A stretch of DNA of 18,752 bases from Gammaproteobacteria bacterium (GCA_030426705.1 JAUHXW010000012.1:1-18752); one strand, 5' to 3'. Numbered from the stretch's first letter, positions 1 to 9,196 are shown. Program-made: numbers and translations. The notes: generated by a model not told the origin, from the letters alone.

Positions 1-506
1 ACCATCAGCGCCACGAGGGGCGCCGTATCCAGCACCGAGAGAACCGCCCAGGCCGGCACGGCCGCGATCCCCGACAGCACGGCCGTGACAGCGAGCGGAC
101 GCCAGGGCAGCAGGCGCGCCAGGTCCACCTTCAAAGCGCGACGCACCCGTTCCAGCGCCAGCACCTTGACGGCCGCCGCCGCCAGCAGCGTGGCGCTGAT
201 CGCGCCGACGAGACCGAACTGCGCCATGAACCCTGGCAGGAGCAACACCACCAGCCCCAGCGCCAGCAGGTTCTGTACGATGAGATACCGGTTCAGCGCG
301 AAAACGCGCAACGCGCTGTCGGTGAGCAAAGCGACCAGGAGGGTGCTCAGGGTCCAGACCATGAAAATGGGAACGCTCGCTTCGTAGGTGTCCGTGAACA
401 GGAACACGATGAAGGGGTGCGCCATGACCAGCAGACCGGCCACCATGGGGAAGAAGATCAGCGCCAGCTTCCTGTTGCCGTCCAGCCAGACGGCGATCGC
501 CCCCTC
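1..506 (-). CDS. Wzx-like polysaccharide flippase (MOP superfamily), C-terminal part only
   Basis: Reading the minus strand in the frame whose codons begin at positions divisible by three gives an uninterrupted hydrophobic protein that runs off the left edge. It starts near 'DGNRKLALIFFP', typical of lipid-linked oligosaccharide flippases. At least four more membrane-spanning stretches follow (around WTLSTLLVALL, NLLALGLVVLLL, GAISATLLAAAAV and AVTAVLSGIAAVPAW). Family knowledge: such proteins move undecaprenyl-linked sugar units across the inner membrane for O-antigen, exopolysaccharide or teichuronic-type polymers. Codons are strongly GC-rich (CTG, GCC, GTC, GCG), unlike every other gene in the window. 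Neither end is present: the C-terminus lies beyond the left edge, and the N-terminal half is replaced by helicase sequence at about 507-521. I infer DNA from another organism joined during assembly. The specific substrate cannot be told. Confidence 0.72.
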
Positions 507-524
507 CATGTCATCGGCCAGAAT
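504..524. other. Junction between GC-rich and AT-richer DNA (probable assembly chimera)
   Basis: To the right, the minus-strand frame reads a textbook SNF2 motif I leading into 'GILADDM', where 'GLGKT' should follow. To the left the next residues are 'EGAIAVWLDGN', which belong to a flippase. Base composition changes abruptly at the same point, from visibly over 60% GC to about 40%. The residues LADDM are in frame with both proteins, so a stretch of roughly 15 bases around 507-521 may be common to both sources. That would allow an assembler to cross from one to the other. Confidence 0.75.
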
Positions 525-2309
525 GCCATGTAATTCATGTTGATATAAAAACTGTAGCCAGGACACTCCGGTTAATTGGTAAGGTCTGAGTTTTGCCTGC
601 AATCCATTGGGGTGTGACACTTGTGGCAAAGTCTTTATTTTTGTCAGTTGTTGTATTTTAGCTTGTAAATCGGTATCGCCAAGCCATTGTACACCTTCAG
701 CAACGGCTTCATTGTCTGTTGATTTCTCAGTTAACCCTTTGACTTCAGCCAAGCGTAATAACTGGTGTTGATTCATGGCAAGCTTTTTATCAGATTTCAA
801 AATTTTGTCATCAAACAATTCATTAAATGTGTCCATGATTTGCATGATTTTCGACTTGGGCATATCAATAAAACGACCGTCGTCTAATTTGATCAGTAAA
901 TCTTCTTTGACCGCATCAAACTGTCCTGTTTTTATTGCTTTGACCAAATATGGCAGTAAATTCACCGCGCCATCAGCCAATTTCACCCCCACTTCGACAT
1001 CAAACCAACCGCTTTGACCTACACCTTGTTGTTGATCCACCTGAACATAAATCTGCTTCGCAGTTTGGCTGTTCAGTCGATAACTGTCAGCAATTGTTAT
1101 TTCCCAGCCATGTCTTTCCAGCGCCAACAACAGTGGCGCTATACTGGAAAAATGATTGGGTATAGATCGGTCATTGATATCAAACCGTTCACTGATTGGT
1201 GTATCATACTGCGCATGAATTGAAGGCAGTTTCTCAAGTTGATAGCAGCAGGCTGCCACTTGCTCAATACCGGATTGAGATAATTTAACAGCACCATCAG
1301 AAACATCAGCCAGATTAAAAACCACATCCCCCGCTTTGAATTGAATTTCTGCCACATCCAGTCGTTCAATAAAGCCTGGCTTCCAATCCAGCTCAACCCA
1401 ACAGCTATTTATCAACAACAATGGCAAAAGCTCAATGCTCTCAGCGATAACTTTGACTTCATTGGCCTTATCCGTAGTACGCAAGTTAAAAACTGTATTG
1501 TCTGCTGGAACCAATCGCAACTGTTCGGTCAAAACCGCTTGTTCCCGATTGGCTTGATTCAACTGATCTTTGTTGGAAAATTCAAGCTTGAGTGGCGGCC
1601 GGTAACAAGCTTTCCAAAAACAGCGCCCGGTTTTTAATACCGATTCCATCAAACTTTGATGTTTTGTTGGATCTATTGCAAACGTTTGGACGGCCTCATA
1701 CCCTAAACGCTGCATGGTTAATAGCACCTTTTGATCAGCCAAACTCACAAACTTAGGCAAGTTTTTTTTGTGGATGACACTGCTGTCCAGATCAGCTTTG
1801 ACCTGATATTGGTTTTCCTGAGTTAAATAGGCTTTATAAAGACTTAAGGTAAATTGTTGCTCTGAGTTTTGATTGATGACATAAATCAATCGGTGGCGTG
1901 CCATTCTCGGAAATGGGTCATGGTGCTGCCGGTTAACCCAGTTTACAAAAGTCTCCGAGATATTTTTCAATGCACGGAGTTGTTGCGTAAATGGCGGCAA
2001 TAAATCCAGCTTTGACTTGTTATATATAGCCAATGATATCAGATGCTTACACGGTTTTTTTAAAGTACATTGACATTTACCAACACCGTCAACTATTGGC
2101 CAGGACATGCTCATGGTAAAGACGTTTAACTGATCAGCTTCATCCAATTGCTCATAGTTGGCGTAGACCATTTTGGATTCTTCATTAAACCGCCAGTTTT
2201 TTATCTGATTGGTTTTTAAAGCTTTGTAAGCAGTGTAAACATCGTTTTCATCAAACAATTGCTCCAATTGTCCGCTCGGTCCTTTGAAACTGATGGGCGT
2301 TTTTAACAT
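507..2309 (-). CDS. SWIM zinc-finger SNF2-family DEAD/DEAH-box helicase, N-terminal ~600 residues only
   Basis: I translated the minus strand by hand from ATG at 2307-2309. It stays open to the junction and then continues in frame into the flippase, so the window shows no stop codon. Around residues 80-92 is a CxCx(n)CxH SWIM zinc-binding motif ('CQCTLKKPCKH'). A long middle region with beta-rich character follows (for example 'WFDVEVGVKLADG' and 'DDGRFIDMPKSKI'), as in bacterial SNF2 proteins. Then comes the helicase start 'LRPYQLTGVSWLQFLYQ' and 'GILADDM', the beginning of motif I. Family knowledge: these are ATP-driven double-stranded DNA translocases whose cellular role is poorly defined. 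The ATPase core (rest of Walker A, DEAH box and C-terminal RecA-like lobe) is missing because of the junction, not because of a stop or frameshift. The gene is 65 bases downstream of proC and may have its own promoter. Confidence 0.85.
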
Positions 2310-2343
2310 GAAATGGCTTGATCATTTTTCACAACAACCGACC

Positions 2344-2374
2344 ATTATAATGCAGAAGTTGTCTGTACCAGCAA
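2344..2374 (-). promoter_or_regulatory. Possible sigma-70 promoter for the SNF2 helicase gene
   Basis: In the 65-base gap between proC and the helicase ATG, the minus strand carries a perfect TATAAT (2344-2349). A TTGCTG lies upstream (2369-2374) with a long 19-base spacer. The predicted start would give a leader of about 28 bases. The -10 match is good, but the -35 match and spacing are weak. Confidence 0.35.
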
Positions 2375-3205
2375 TCAATCAAATTCTTTTGAGAGCTCAA
2401 CAGAACGGTCATTGGCGGCTTGAATGGCCTTTTCAATGATATTTCGGATGTCATTAGCGGTAAAACTTGCTAATGCCGCGGCGGTGGTACCATTGGGAGA
2501 GGTCACCCGATCTTTCAGTTGAGATAAGGTTTCTGGGCTGCGTTCCGCCAATAAAGCCGCTCCTATGGCTGTTTTTTTGGTTAACAAGGCTGCATCCTCT
2601 GCACTCAAGTCAAGCTTCTCAGCGGCTTGTTGCAAGTATTCCATAAACATAAAGAAATAAGCGGGCCCACTGCCAGATAATGCGGTAACAGCATCGATTT
2701 TGCTTTCTTTTTTAACCCAAATGGAAGTTCCCACCGCATCCATGACCTGCTCAGTCATCAATTTTTGATTTTCATCAACCGCTTCATTGGCGTACATGCC
2801 AATGGCACCCTGCCCGATCAAAGCAGGCGTGTTGGGCATGGTTCTGACCACTGGCAATTCAGCACCTAACCATTGCTTGATTTGCTGGGTGGTGATACCC
2901 GCTGCCACAGAAACCACCAAAGGACTGGTTCTGACAATGCTTGGCGCCACATTTTTTAATACCTTTTTCATGATTTGTGGCTTGACCGCAATGATTACGA
3001 TGTCTGGCATACCAAAATGGGCATTGTTGTCACCATAGGTCAGAATTTGAAATTGTTTTTCAATATAATCCCGCTGATTCTTACCAGGATCACTGGCAGT
3101 GATTTGACTGGCAGTCATGCCTTTGTTAATCAATCCACCAATCAAGCTGGCGGCCATATTCCCTGCGCCCACAAATCGTATGCGTATGTCCTGTATTGAT
3201 TTCAT
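2375..3205 (-). CDS. proC: Pyrroline-5-carboxylate reductase
   Basis: This cytoplasmic enzyme reduces pyrroline-5-carboxylate to L-proline with NAD(P)H, the last step of proline synthesis. The 276-residue length is normal for the family. The Rossmann dinucleotide-binding motif VGAGNMA is at residues 12-18 and AVKPQ at 73-77. RTMPNTPA lies at 121-128. The C-terminal substrate and dimer domain carries SGSGPAYFF (177-185) and VTSPNGTTAAAL (234-245). The last motif usually reads SPGGTT, so the Asn at 237 is a small deviation. The ATG start is three bases after the stop of the VOC gene, with no clear Shine-Dalgarno sequence, so translation is probably coupled to it. The usual gammaproteobacterial partner yggS is not adjacent here. 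Confidence 0.95.
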   Translation of the reverse strand: MKSIQDIRIRFVGAGNMAASLIGGLINKGMTASQITASDPGKNQRDYIEKQFQILTYGDNNAHFGMPDIVIIAVKPQIMKKVLKNVAPSIVRTSPLVVSVAAGITTQQIKQWLGAELPVVRTMPNTPALIGQGAIGMYANEAVDENQKLMTEQVMDAVGTSIWVKKESKIDAVTALSGSGPAYFFMFMEYLQQAAEKLDLSAEDAALLTKKTAIGAALLAERSPETLSQLKDRVTSPNGTTAAALASFTANDIRNIIEKAIQAANDRSVELSKEFD

Positions 3206-3208
3206 GGC

Positions 3209-3586
3209 TTATTCAAATGATTTGGGTGACCACAATTCCACCTTGAAACCAGCTGGATCGATAAACCAGCCAAAATCACCATAAGATTCTTCCACAATTT
3301 CACCGGCTTGCTTGGCACCAGCTTTCACCACCTGTTCAATCATCGCCCGAACATCATCAACAATAAAATTAAACATAAAAGCTTGCTCTTTTGCTCCGAA
3401 ATAGTCGCTATCTGCACTGAACGTGCTCCAAACGGTGCGATCATGCTCTTTGGACTCATGCGGATTAAACATACCATAAGTCGGGCCATCCAGTTCAAAA
3501 CCCAAATTATCTTTGTACCATTTGGCCAGTTTTTCAGGTTCTTCACATTTGAAAAACAAACCGCCTACACCTCTAACCTTCTGCAT
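3209..3586 (-). CDS. VOC-superfamily (glyoxalase/bleomycin-resistance fold) protein
   Basis: A 125-residue protein with the paired beta-alpha-beta-beta-beta pattern of the vicinal-oxygen-chelate fold. 'GGLFFKCEEPEKLAKWYKDN' opens the first module. The second runs from 'FIVDDVRAMIEQVVKAGAK' to the closing 'GWFIDPAGFKVELWSP', whose Glu is the usual metal ligand of the second module. Members include glyoxalase I, extradiol dioxygenases and antibiotic-binding proteins, and the sequence alone does not tell which reaction applies. The start at ATG 3584-3586 is supported by a GAGGA ribosome-binding sequence at about 3592-3598 on the minus strand. It lies three bases upstream of proC, so the two are probably cotranscribed, but no functional link to proline synthesis is evident. 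Confidence 0.85.
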   Translation of the reverse strand: MQKVRGVGGLFFKCEEPEKLAKWYKDNLGFELDGPTYGMFNPHESKEHDRTVWSTFSADSDYFGAKEQAFMFNFIVDDVRAMIEQVVKAGAKQAGEIVEESYGDFGWFIDPAGFKVELWSPKSFE

Positions 3587-3609
3587 CTAGTTTCCTCTTA
3601 ATAATCGTC

Positions 3610-3629
3610 ATTCCTGCGCAACCGGGAAT
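3610..3629. repeat. Small inverted repeat resembling the common 'GTCATTCC-N-GGGAAT' intergenic element
   Basis: In the recD-VOC gap, ATTCCTG and CGGGAAT flank six bases. They pair with a single G-T mismatch and are preceded by CGTC. Sequences of the type GTCATTCCNGCG...CGGGAAT are common dispersed palindromes in proteobacterial intergenic regions (recalled from general knowledge, not searched). There is no T-run after it on either strand, so I do not call it a terminator. Confidence 0.45.
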
Positions 3630-3647
3630 CTTACCAAACAGCAAGTC

Positions 3648-3667
3648 GGCTGAGCCCCGTCGAAGCC
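3648..3667. repeat. GGCTGAGCCCCGTCGAAGCC motif, possible dispersed intergenic repeat
   Basis: A 20-base motif with short inverted ends (GGCT...AGCC), close to the 'CTTCGACAGGCTCAGCC' type of dispersed repeat often seen between bacterial genes (recollection, not a search). It sits 18 bases from the ATTCC hairpin in the same 115-base gap, is richer in GC than the flanking genes, and lies just downstream of the recD stop. Confidence 0.4.
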
Positions 3668-3701
3668 TCTTTCAAGTTGCCTTTTTCAGTATTTTCGTAA
3701 T

Positions 3702-5660
3702 TCAATTGTACCAAAAGCGCAACCCGGTATGTCTTTTTGTTTGTCTTTGAATGGCGGTTTTGAAGGCCTGTTCATCACCCACCAGAAGCACTGATTTTTT
3801 GGCACGGGTCATGCCGGTATAAATCAGTTCGCGGGTCATCAAACGGTGTTGCCCATCTGGCAACAATGGCATCAAAACATGTTCAAATTCGGAACCCTGG
3901 CTTTTATGAACTGTCATGGCATAGGCCGATTTAAATGCTGGTATTACGTGGATTGAGTGGGATTGATAGTTGTTTTTGAATGGCAACACCACCCTCAATT
4001 GGCCACCCTTGGTTTCCAATAACACGCCTATGTCACCATTGAATAACTGGAGCGTCGCATCGTTTTTTTGCAACATGATGACTGAACCATGAAACAGATT
4101 TTGCCGGCCTTTTGAACCTAATTGTGTCCGCATCATCTCGGCCAGGGATTCATTGATGATTTGGCTACCCAACACAGATTGGTTCAACAAGGTCAAAATG
4201 CGGTTACTGTTGATGGCATTAAACATGTCATTAAACAATTGTTTGTAATCACCCAATTGGTGTTCATCAAAACCACGTAGTTGCGATATTGACTGCTTAA
4301 AAGCACTGCCATCTGCAAAATAATGGTGCTTAACCCAATTTTGACAAAAAGACAGCCAGCTGGTGTAATCAACAATGGCTGGTAAATGAAACACACCTGG
4401 CATTCCGAGCTTTTTCAGTTCAAATGGTTGCCAATGCGTTGAAGATACCACGCCCTCGCTGTCACCACGTCTGATCAGCTCTCCAGAGGCAGCGATGTCT
4501 GGCTGACAACGTTTAGAAACATCCAAGACCGTCACCTTATCGGTCAATAACTGTGGCTCACGGGTAACTATCAATGGTTTTAAAATTGTCTCTTTGGCAC
4601 TAAATCCCTGTAAAGCCTGAGACAATTGTTGCTGCATGTTTTGACTGACAAAAGCATCCATGCCCAAAGGTGGCATCAAATCAGCCAACACAGCTCCAGA
4701 CTCAACCGATGGCAATTGAAACTGATCCCCCAGCAACAATACCCGACAATCTTTTGGCACCGATTGCAGCAATTGCTTCATCAACATCACATCAACCATG
4801 GAAACTTCATCAACCACCAAAACCTGACAATTCAATGGGTTATGCAAACCATGATCGAATCCACCACGATATGGATGTGATCCGAGCAAACGATGTATGG
4901 TCATGGCCGATGCAGTCATCAATTGTTTATCTGCTTCATTCAGCGGTTCTATGTGATTTGATAACACATCATGCAAAGATTCGGTCATGCGGTTGGCCGC
5001 TCGGCCAGTTGGCGCAGCCATGATGATGTCTTGCGGTTGATAACCTAACTTGATTAAACCACGCAAAACCGAACTCATGATGGTGGTTTTACCGGTACCT
5101 GGGCCGCCTGATATGATGCTAAAAGGTTGTAATAAACTCACAACAATCGCAAGAATTTGTTTGTTTTCAATCGAATCAAAGGTCAGTTCAGACACCACCT
5201 CTTGGGTCACCTTGCCAATTTGTTCAGCATTGAAGACAGGACCTGAATAGTTCTTCAATAATTTTTGCAGCGATTGCGCTAAATTGTGTTTGGTTTGCCA
5301 GTATTTGGCAAAATATACGGCTCCATTTTCACAAATCAAAACGGGTTTATCTTTCAGCTTGTATCGACTCCATTGCTCGCATTGTTCCACTTCAATGGGC
5401 TCATCTATGCCCATTTCTCTGATGTATTGCTGAAAGTCAGCATCATGTAATTCCAAACACAAGGAGCCCTGATTAATTTGGTTCACCAAACAAAACAACA
5501 AGGCCAACAAGCGTTCATCTGTTTCCCAATCCTTGAAACAATCACGCAACAATTGGGTATGACCCAAATCCAGTTTCAGGTTTTCAGCAATCCATTCGTG
5601 ATTGAGTTGTTTGGCTGGAAAATAGTGTTGCAAGTATTGAGCAGTGACCTGAAAGTTCAT
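3702..5660 (-). CDS. recD: RecBCD exonuclease V, alpha subunit RecD
   Basis: RecD is the 5'-to-3' helicase motor of RecBCD, which processes double-strand breaks for RecA-dependent repair and degrades linear foreign DNA. The protein is 652 residues, slightly longer than E. coli RecD (608). Superfamily 1B motifs are in order: Walker A GGPGTGKT at 185-192, APTGRAA at 216-222, Walker B VVDEVSMVD at 282-290 and GDQFQLPSVE at 311-320. Near the C-terminus are 'AMTVHKSQGSEFEH' and 'IYTGMTRAKKSVLLVGD'. The N-terminal 160 residues match the RecB-contacting region. The ATG overlaps the recB stop by four bases (ATGA) and has a GAGG ribosome-binding sequence a few bases upstream. It is therefore the last gene of a coupled recC-recB-recD operon. 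Confidence 0.97.
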   Translation of the reverse strand: MNFQVTAQYLQHYFPAKQLNHEWIAENLKLDLGHTQLLRDCFKDWETDERLLALLFCLVNQINQGSLCLELHDADFQQYIREMGIDEPIEVEQCEQWSRYKLKDKPVLICENGAVYFAKYWQTKHNLAQSLQKLLKNYSGPVFNAEQIGKVTQEVVSELTFDSIENKQILAIVVSLLQPFSIISGGPGTGKTTIMSSVLRGLIKLGYQPQDIIMAAPTGRAANRMTESLHDVLSNHIEPLNEADKQLMTASAMTIHRLLGSHPYRGGFDHGLHNPLNCQVLVVDEVSMVDVMLMKQLLQSVPKDCRVLLLGDQFQLPSVESGAVLADLMPPLGMDAFVSQNMQQQLSQALQGFSAKETILKPLIVTREPQLLTDKVTVLDVSKRCQPDIAASGELIRRGDSEGVVSSTHWQPFELKKLGMPGVFHLPAIVDYTSWLSFCQNWVKHHYFADGSAFKQSISQLRGFDEHQLGDYKQLFNDMFNAINSNRILTLLNQSVLGSQIINESLAEMMRTQLGSKGRQNLFHGSVIMLQKNDATLQLFNGDIGVLLETKGGQLRVVLPFKNNYQSHSIHVIPAFKSAYAMTVHKSQGSEFEHVLMPLLPDGQHRLMTRELIYTGMTRAKKSVLLVGDEQAFKTAIQRQTKRHTGLRFWYN

Positions 5661-8600
5661 ACGCCACCTCTTTGCACAACCTGATTCAAAGCCAACAATT
5701 CTGCTTCAATCTCTGCCAATTGCCATGAACTGTTACTGAAATCATCATAAAACACCCCGTTTTGCGCTGTTTCCAAACAATCCATACCACGAGAGAAAAC
5801 ATACAAGGCGCCCTGCAAACGCGCATTTTTTAAATCCAATGCATCAAACCAACGTTGCATCGCCAAAGCGTACAACTGGTATTGCCAGTTGTATTGGTGT
5901 TTGGTCATCACTTCTTCAGCCAATGTTTCAGGCGCATAGCCATTGGCACTGAGGTTACTCTTCCAGTCCAGAATATAATAATCTGTGACGCCTTCAGCAC
6001 CTGGTACAGCAAAAAACAAATCAATAAAACCGGTCAAATGGGTTTGTTGCTTGTGCCAGAAAAAAGACAATTCATGACAGCGGTTTTCAACTTTGACGGA
6101 GGCCAGACATTGCCCCTGTAAAGCATCCAAAGGCTTTTTCAGGGTGTGCCAAACCCAGGCTGCCATTTGTCGCTGATAATCACTGACAGCTTCACCTGAT
6201 TCATTGAACAAGGGCTTGTTTTCCAACTTGAATTGTTGCATTTGCTGCTCTATAACTGCCATCACAGCGGGTTGTCGATACACTTCATCCAGGCTGTTCA
6301 AATTGAGAATCAGCTCAAAATCAACATGTTCAAACACCCCATGCAACACCAAACCGGTTTTCACACCGCCGGGAATGGTGGTTTTCTTTTGGCTACTGTG
6401 CAAAGCGTTGGCTTCAGCTGGGTTCAAAAACTGGTCACCCACCATCAATTCAGCAGTTAAACTTTGGGCAAAGTCACTTTCAGCTTCAAGGGTCACTTGT
6501 TGGCTTTTAAATTTACTCAATGAGCTGAACGAATGTAACACCCTGCGCCTGACAGGCAATGACTCTGGCGGATTGATGGTTGCCGGGATTATCTTTGTTG
6601 TTGAAGCTGTAGAATGTTCGTTTGCTGTTTGAACCTCTTCAATATCCTCACAAGGCAAGTTCAATTCTGCAGCCCTCTGCATCACGGTTTGTACACAAAA
6701 ACCTGGCGTGGCAAGCTTTTTCTCTGTTTCATCAATTTGCGGCAAAAAAAGCATGAAAATCGCACGGGTCATGGCCACGTAATACAACTGTTTGGCTTCT
6801 TCAATTTGTTGTTGCTGATACTTTTCCTTGTGTGCCTTGACCATGTCAAATACCTGACAATTTTTATCCTCATAATAGTAGCTGTGATATTTACTGGTAT
6901 CACGGTGGGTAAAATCACCAAACAAAAACACCACCGGGAACTCAAGGCCTTTGCTGATGTGCATGGTCATGATTTTGACAGCCTGCTGTTCGGTGTCTTT
7001 TTGATGCAAATCCTCGTCATTGGATTTTTGCTCACGCCAACTTTGGAATTCTTTCAGCAATCCGTTGGCCTCCAGGTTACCTTTCAATGCCACAGCCAGC
7101 AATTGTTGTTTGAGTTGTTTCACATTGGCCAATTGCCGACTGTTATTTCTGATGCGGAACAAGGCGCCACTTTCATGCAACAGCAAGTCAAAGGCCTTGA
7201 TCCAATTTTTATCGGCCACTGCTGCTTTAACTTGCAACCACAAGTTATTGATTTCAGGTAATTTTTCTTCAGCAAAATCCTGCAATTGTTCCGGTTTCAA
7301 ACCAAAGAATAAAGTCAGTAAAGCATTGTTCACCCGACGGTGTTCGTGTGGTCGGGCCAATGCAGTCAATAACACTTGAAAATGGATGGCCTCATCAGAC
7401 TGGTACAGGTTTCTTTTTTTGTGAAAAGTGTAAGGCACTTTAACCGCTCGCAAAGCCTCTTCAACAAATTCAGCTTCGCTGTTACTTCTGACCAACACAC
7501 AAATGTCGGAAGGTTGCATCGATTTCTCCTGGCCTTTCAATCGAAATTGCAACCGGTTCAAGAGTTTCTGCTTGATGGTTAAAGCAATTTGTCTGGCCAG
7601 ATCTGACTTGACTTCATCGATGTTGGCTGTGGCTGTTACCAGTGTATTGATGGGCTTTAAGTGATGAGGGTTACTGATTAGTCTGGGTATTTGTTCAGGA
7701 TCTATTTCTGTAGTCTCAGCCGATTGTACCACCACATCTTGCTTAGGGAACCAGCCATTACCCGCTTCATCTATGGCAAAGAAACGGTTAAATCCATCAA
7801 CCAAAGACTTTTCAGTTCGATAGTTCACTTCAAGCCGATAGGCCTTAGCGGCATATTGTTGCAACAGGGTGGCAGTGGCTTGGTGGTAAGTGTGCAGATC
7901 CGCCCCACGAAAACCATAAATGGCTTGTTTGGGGTCGCCGATTACCAGTAGTTTTTGTTTTGCATCAGGTGAATCAAGAAACAGGTGTTGAAAAATTTGC
8001 CATTGCCTGCGATCGGTATCCTGAAATTCATCAACCATGGCAAACTGGTATTTTTTTCGCAGCGATTGGCTCAATAATTGATCCTGCACTGACAACTGTT
8101 GCTCACTGATTAATTGTTGCCATAAACGCGTAATCATGTCGTCGTAACTGATCAGGCTGTGGTTGATTTTGTGTTGCTTCGTGTGTTCATTCAAAGTTTG
8201 CAACAACTTTGGTATGGCTTGAAATTTCCTGGTTTGGTTAACAAGTCGCAGATTAGCCCAAATTGCATTGATTTGATCAATGACAGCAAACAGATCTGGT
8301 GCAGCTTGTCGGTTTACTTCAGCTTGACTTGTAGCATGATTCGCATCATAAACAGCCGGTTTACGAAAGAAAAATTCTTTACAAACATCTTCTTTATCAT
8401 CAAAAGTATCCTTGAATAAGGCATTGATTTGATTGAAGTTTATTTCTGCTTGCAATGAAGTTAATTGCAACAAAAACGGTTCAATTCTTTCTTGCCACAA
8501 GCTTTTATGACTCGCAGCTGCCAAACCTTGTAAGGATTTGAACTGTTGTTCCAATTCAGCGATTTGCGACAAGTCTAATCCTGTCACCATATCCAATAAA

Positions 8601-9196
8601 GTCTGTTCATCCAATTGATCAAGTTGCGGATAAAACACGTCAAATTCAGGATTAAACTGTTTGGCCAAATCCAGCAACAAAGCATCAAGTTCCTGGATTC
8701 TGTGTTCAGCCGTGTAAAAGCTTAACTGTTTCAACAAAGCCTGATCAGCTGGCCAGGATCGTTTCAACTGTTTTAACAGCCGCTCACGCAGCTCGTTGTC
8801 ATTAACCAATTCAGTTTCAAACACCGCGCCCTGTTCAAAAGCAAACTCTTTCAAAGCACCCTGACAAAAGCTATGAATGGTGAATACTGAGGCCTGGTTG
8901 ATGTTCAACAGGCATTGCTCAAGGTGATCATGTAATTCAAAATCATGCTGAGCATTGTGCAATTCTTGCTGGATGCGTTGTCGAATCCGTGATTTGAGTT
9001 CACCCGTGGCCTGTTCGGTGAAAGTCATGATCAGGATTTTTTCTAAAGGTAAGCGCTGTTCTATCAGCAAACGCATCACCAATTCGATCAAGGTGTAAGT
9101 TTTTCCAGTACCTGCAGAAGCTTCAATCACCGCATGATGCTGCAATGACACATCATTGGCTTGTTTGAGCTGAGTCACTTCGACACCTGTTATCAT
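5657..9196 (-). CDS. recB: RecBCD exonuclease V, beta subunit RecB (helicase-nuclease)
   Basis: RecB is the 3'-to-5' helicase and sole nuclease of RecBCD and loads RecA after Chi recognition. Counted from the GTG at 9197-9199 the protein is 1180 residues, like E. coli RecB. Helicase motifs: ASAGTGKT 27-34, FTIHSFCQG about 106-114, DEFQDTD 390-396 and GDPKQAIYGFRGAD 421-434. 'MTMHISKGLEFPVVF' and 'LYYVAMTRA' follow. The nuclease domain shows 'LHGVFEHVDF', 'GFIDLFF' (Asp ~1060), 'YILDWKSN' (Asp ~1078, Lys ~1080) and 'YQLYALAMQRW', so all usual catalytic residues are present. An AGGGGA ribosome-binding sequence lies six bases before ATG 9194-9196 and only three before the GTG. I therefore prefer the ATG, which overlaps the recC stop as TGATG. 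No ptrA lies between recC and recB, unlike E. coli. Confidence 0.97.
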   Translation of the reverse strand: MITGVEVTQLKQANDVSLQHHAVIEASAGTGKTYTLIELVMRLLIEQRLPLEKILIMTFTEQATGELKSRIRQRIQQELHNAQHDFELHDHLEQCLLNINQASVFTIHSFCQGALKEFAFEQGAVFETELVNDNELRERLLKQLKRSWPADQALLKQLSFYTAEHRIQELDALLLDLAKQFNPEFDVFYPQLDQLDEQTLLDMVTGLDLSQIAELEQQFKSLQGLAAASHKSLWQERIEPFLLQLTSLQAEINFNQINALFKDTFDDKEDVCKEFFFRKPAVYDANHATSQAEVNRQAAPDLFAVIDQINAIWANLRLVNQTRKFQAIPKLLQTLNEHTKQHKINHSLISYDDMITRLWQQLISEQQLSVQDQLLSQSLRKKYQFAMVDEFQDTDRRQWQIFQHLFLDSPDAKQKLLVIGDPKQAIYGFRGADLHTYHQATATLLQQYAAKAYRLEVNYRTEKSLVDGFNRFFAIDEAGNGWFPKQDVVVQSAETTEIDPEQIPRLISNPHHLKPINTLVTATANIDEVKSDLARQIALTIKQKLLNRLQFRLKGQEKSMQPSDICVLVRSNSEAEFVEEALRAVKVPYTFHKKRNLYQSDEAIHFQVLLTALARPHEHRRVNNALLTLFFGLKPEQLQDFAEEKLPEINNLWLQVKAAVADKNWIKAFDLLLHESGALFRIRNNSRQLANVKQLKQQLLAVALKGNLEANGLLKEFQSWREQKSNDEDLHQKDTEQQAVKIMTMHISKGLEFPVVFLFGDFTHRDTSKYHSYYYEDKNCQVFDMVKAHKEKYQQQQIEEAKQLYYVAMTRAIFMLFLPQIDETEKKLATPGFCVQTVMQRAAELNLPCEDIEEVQTANEHSTASTTKIIPATINPPESLPVRRRVLHSFSSLSKFKSQQVTLEAESDFAQSLTAELMVGDQFLNPAEANALHSSQKKTTIPGGVKTGLVLHGVFEHVDFELILNLNSLDEVYRQPAVMAVIEQQMQQFKLENKPLFNESGEAVSDYQRQMAAWVWHTLKKPLDALQGQCLASVKVENRCHELSFFWHKQQTHLTGFIDLFFAVPGAEGVTDYYILDWKSNLSANGYAPETLAEEVMTKHQYNWQYQLYALAMQRWFDALDLKNARLQGALYVFSRGMDCLETAQNGVFYDDFSNSSWQLAEIEAELLALNQVVQRGGV

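Noticed and set aside
85..387. Plus-strand ORF of 100 codons, very rich in Arg, Ser and Thr
   Set aside because: It is antisense to the GC-rich flippase, and its composition is what an antisense frame of high-GC code gives.
1139..1396. Minus-strand 85-codon ORF
   Set aside because: It is an alternate frame inside the helicase gene, whose own frame I translated without stops across this region.
6204..6632. Plus-strand 142-codon ORF
   Set aside because: It is antisense to recB with no domain, and its Ser- and Cys-rich composition is typical of a shadow frame.
6614..7261. Plus-strand 215-codon ORF, the longest antisense frame
   Set aside because: It lies wholly within recB on the opposite strand. 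It has no recognisable domain or ribosome-binding site, and recB motifs are intact across the same bases.
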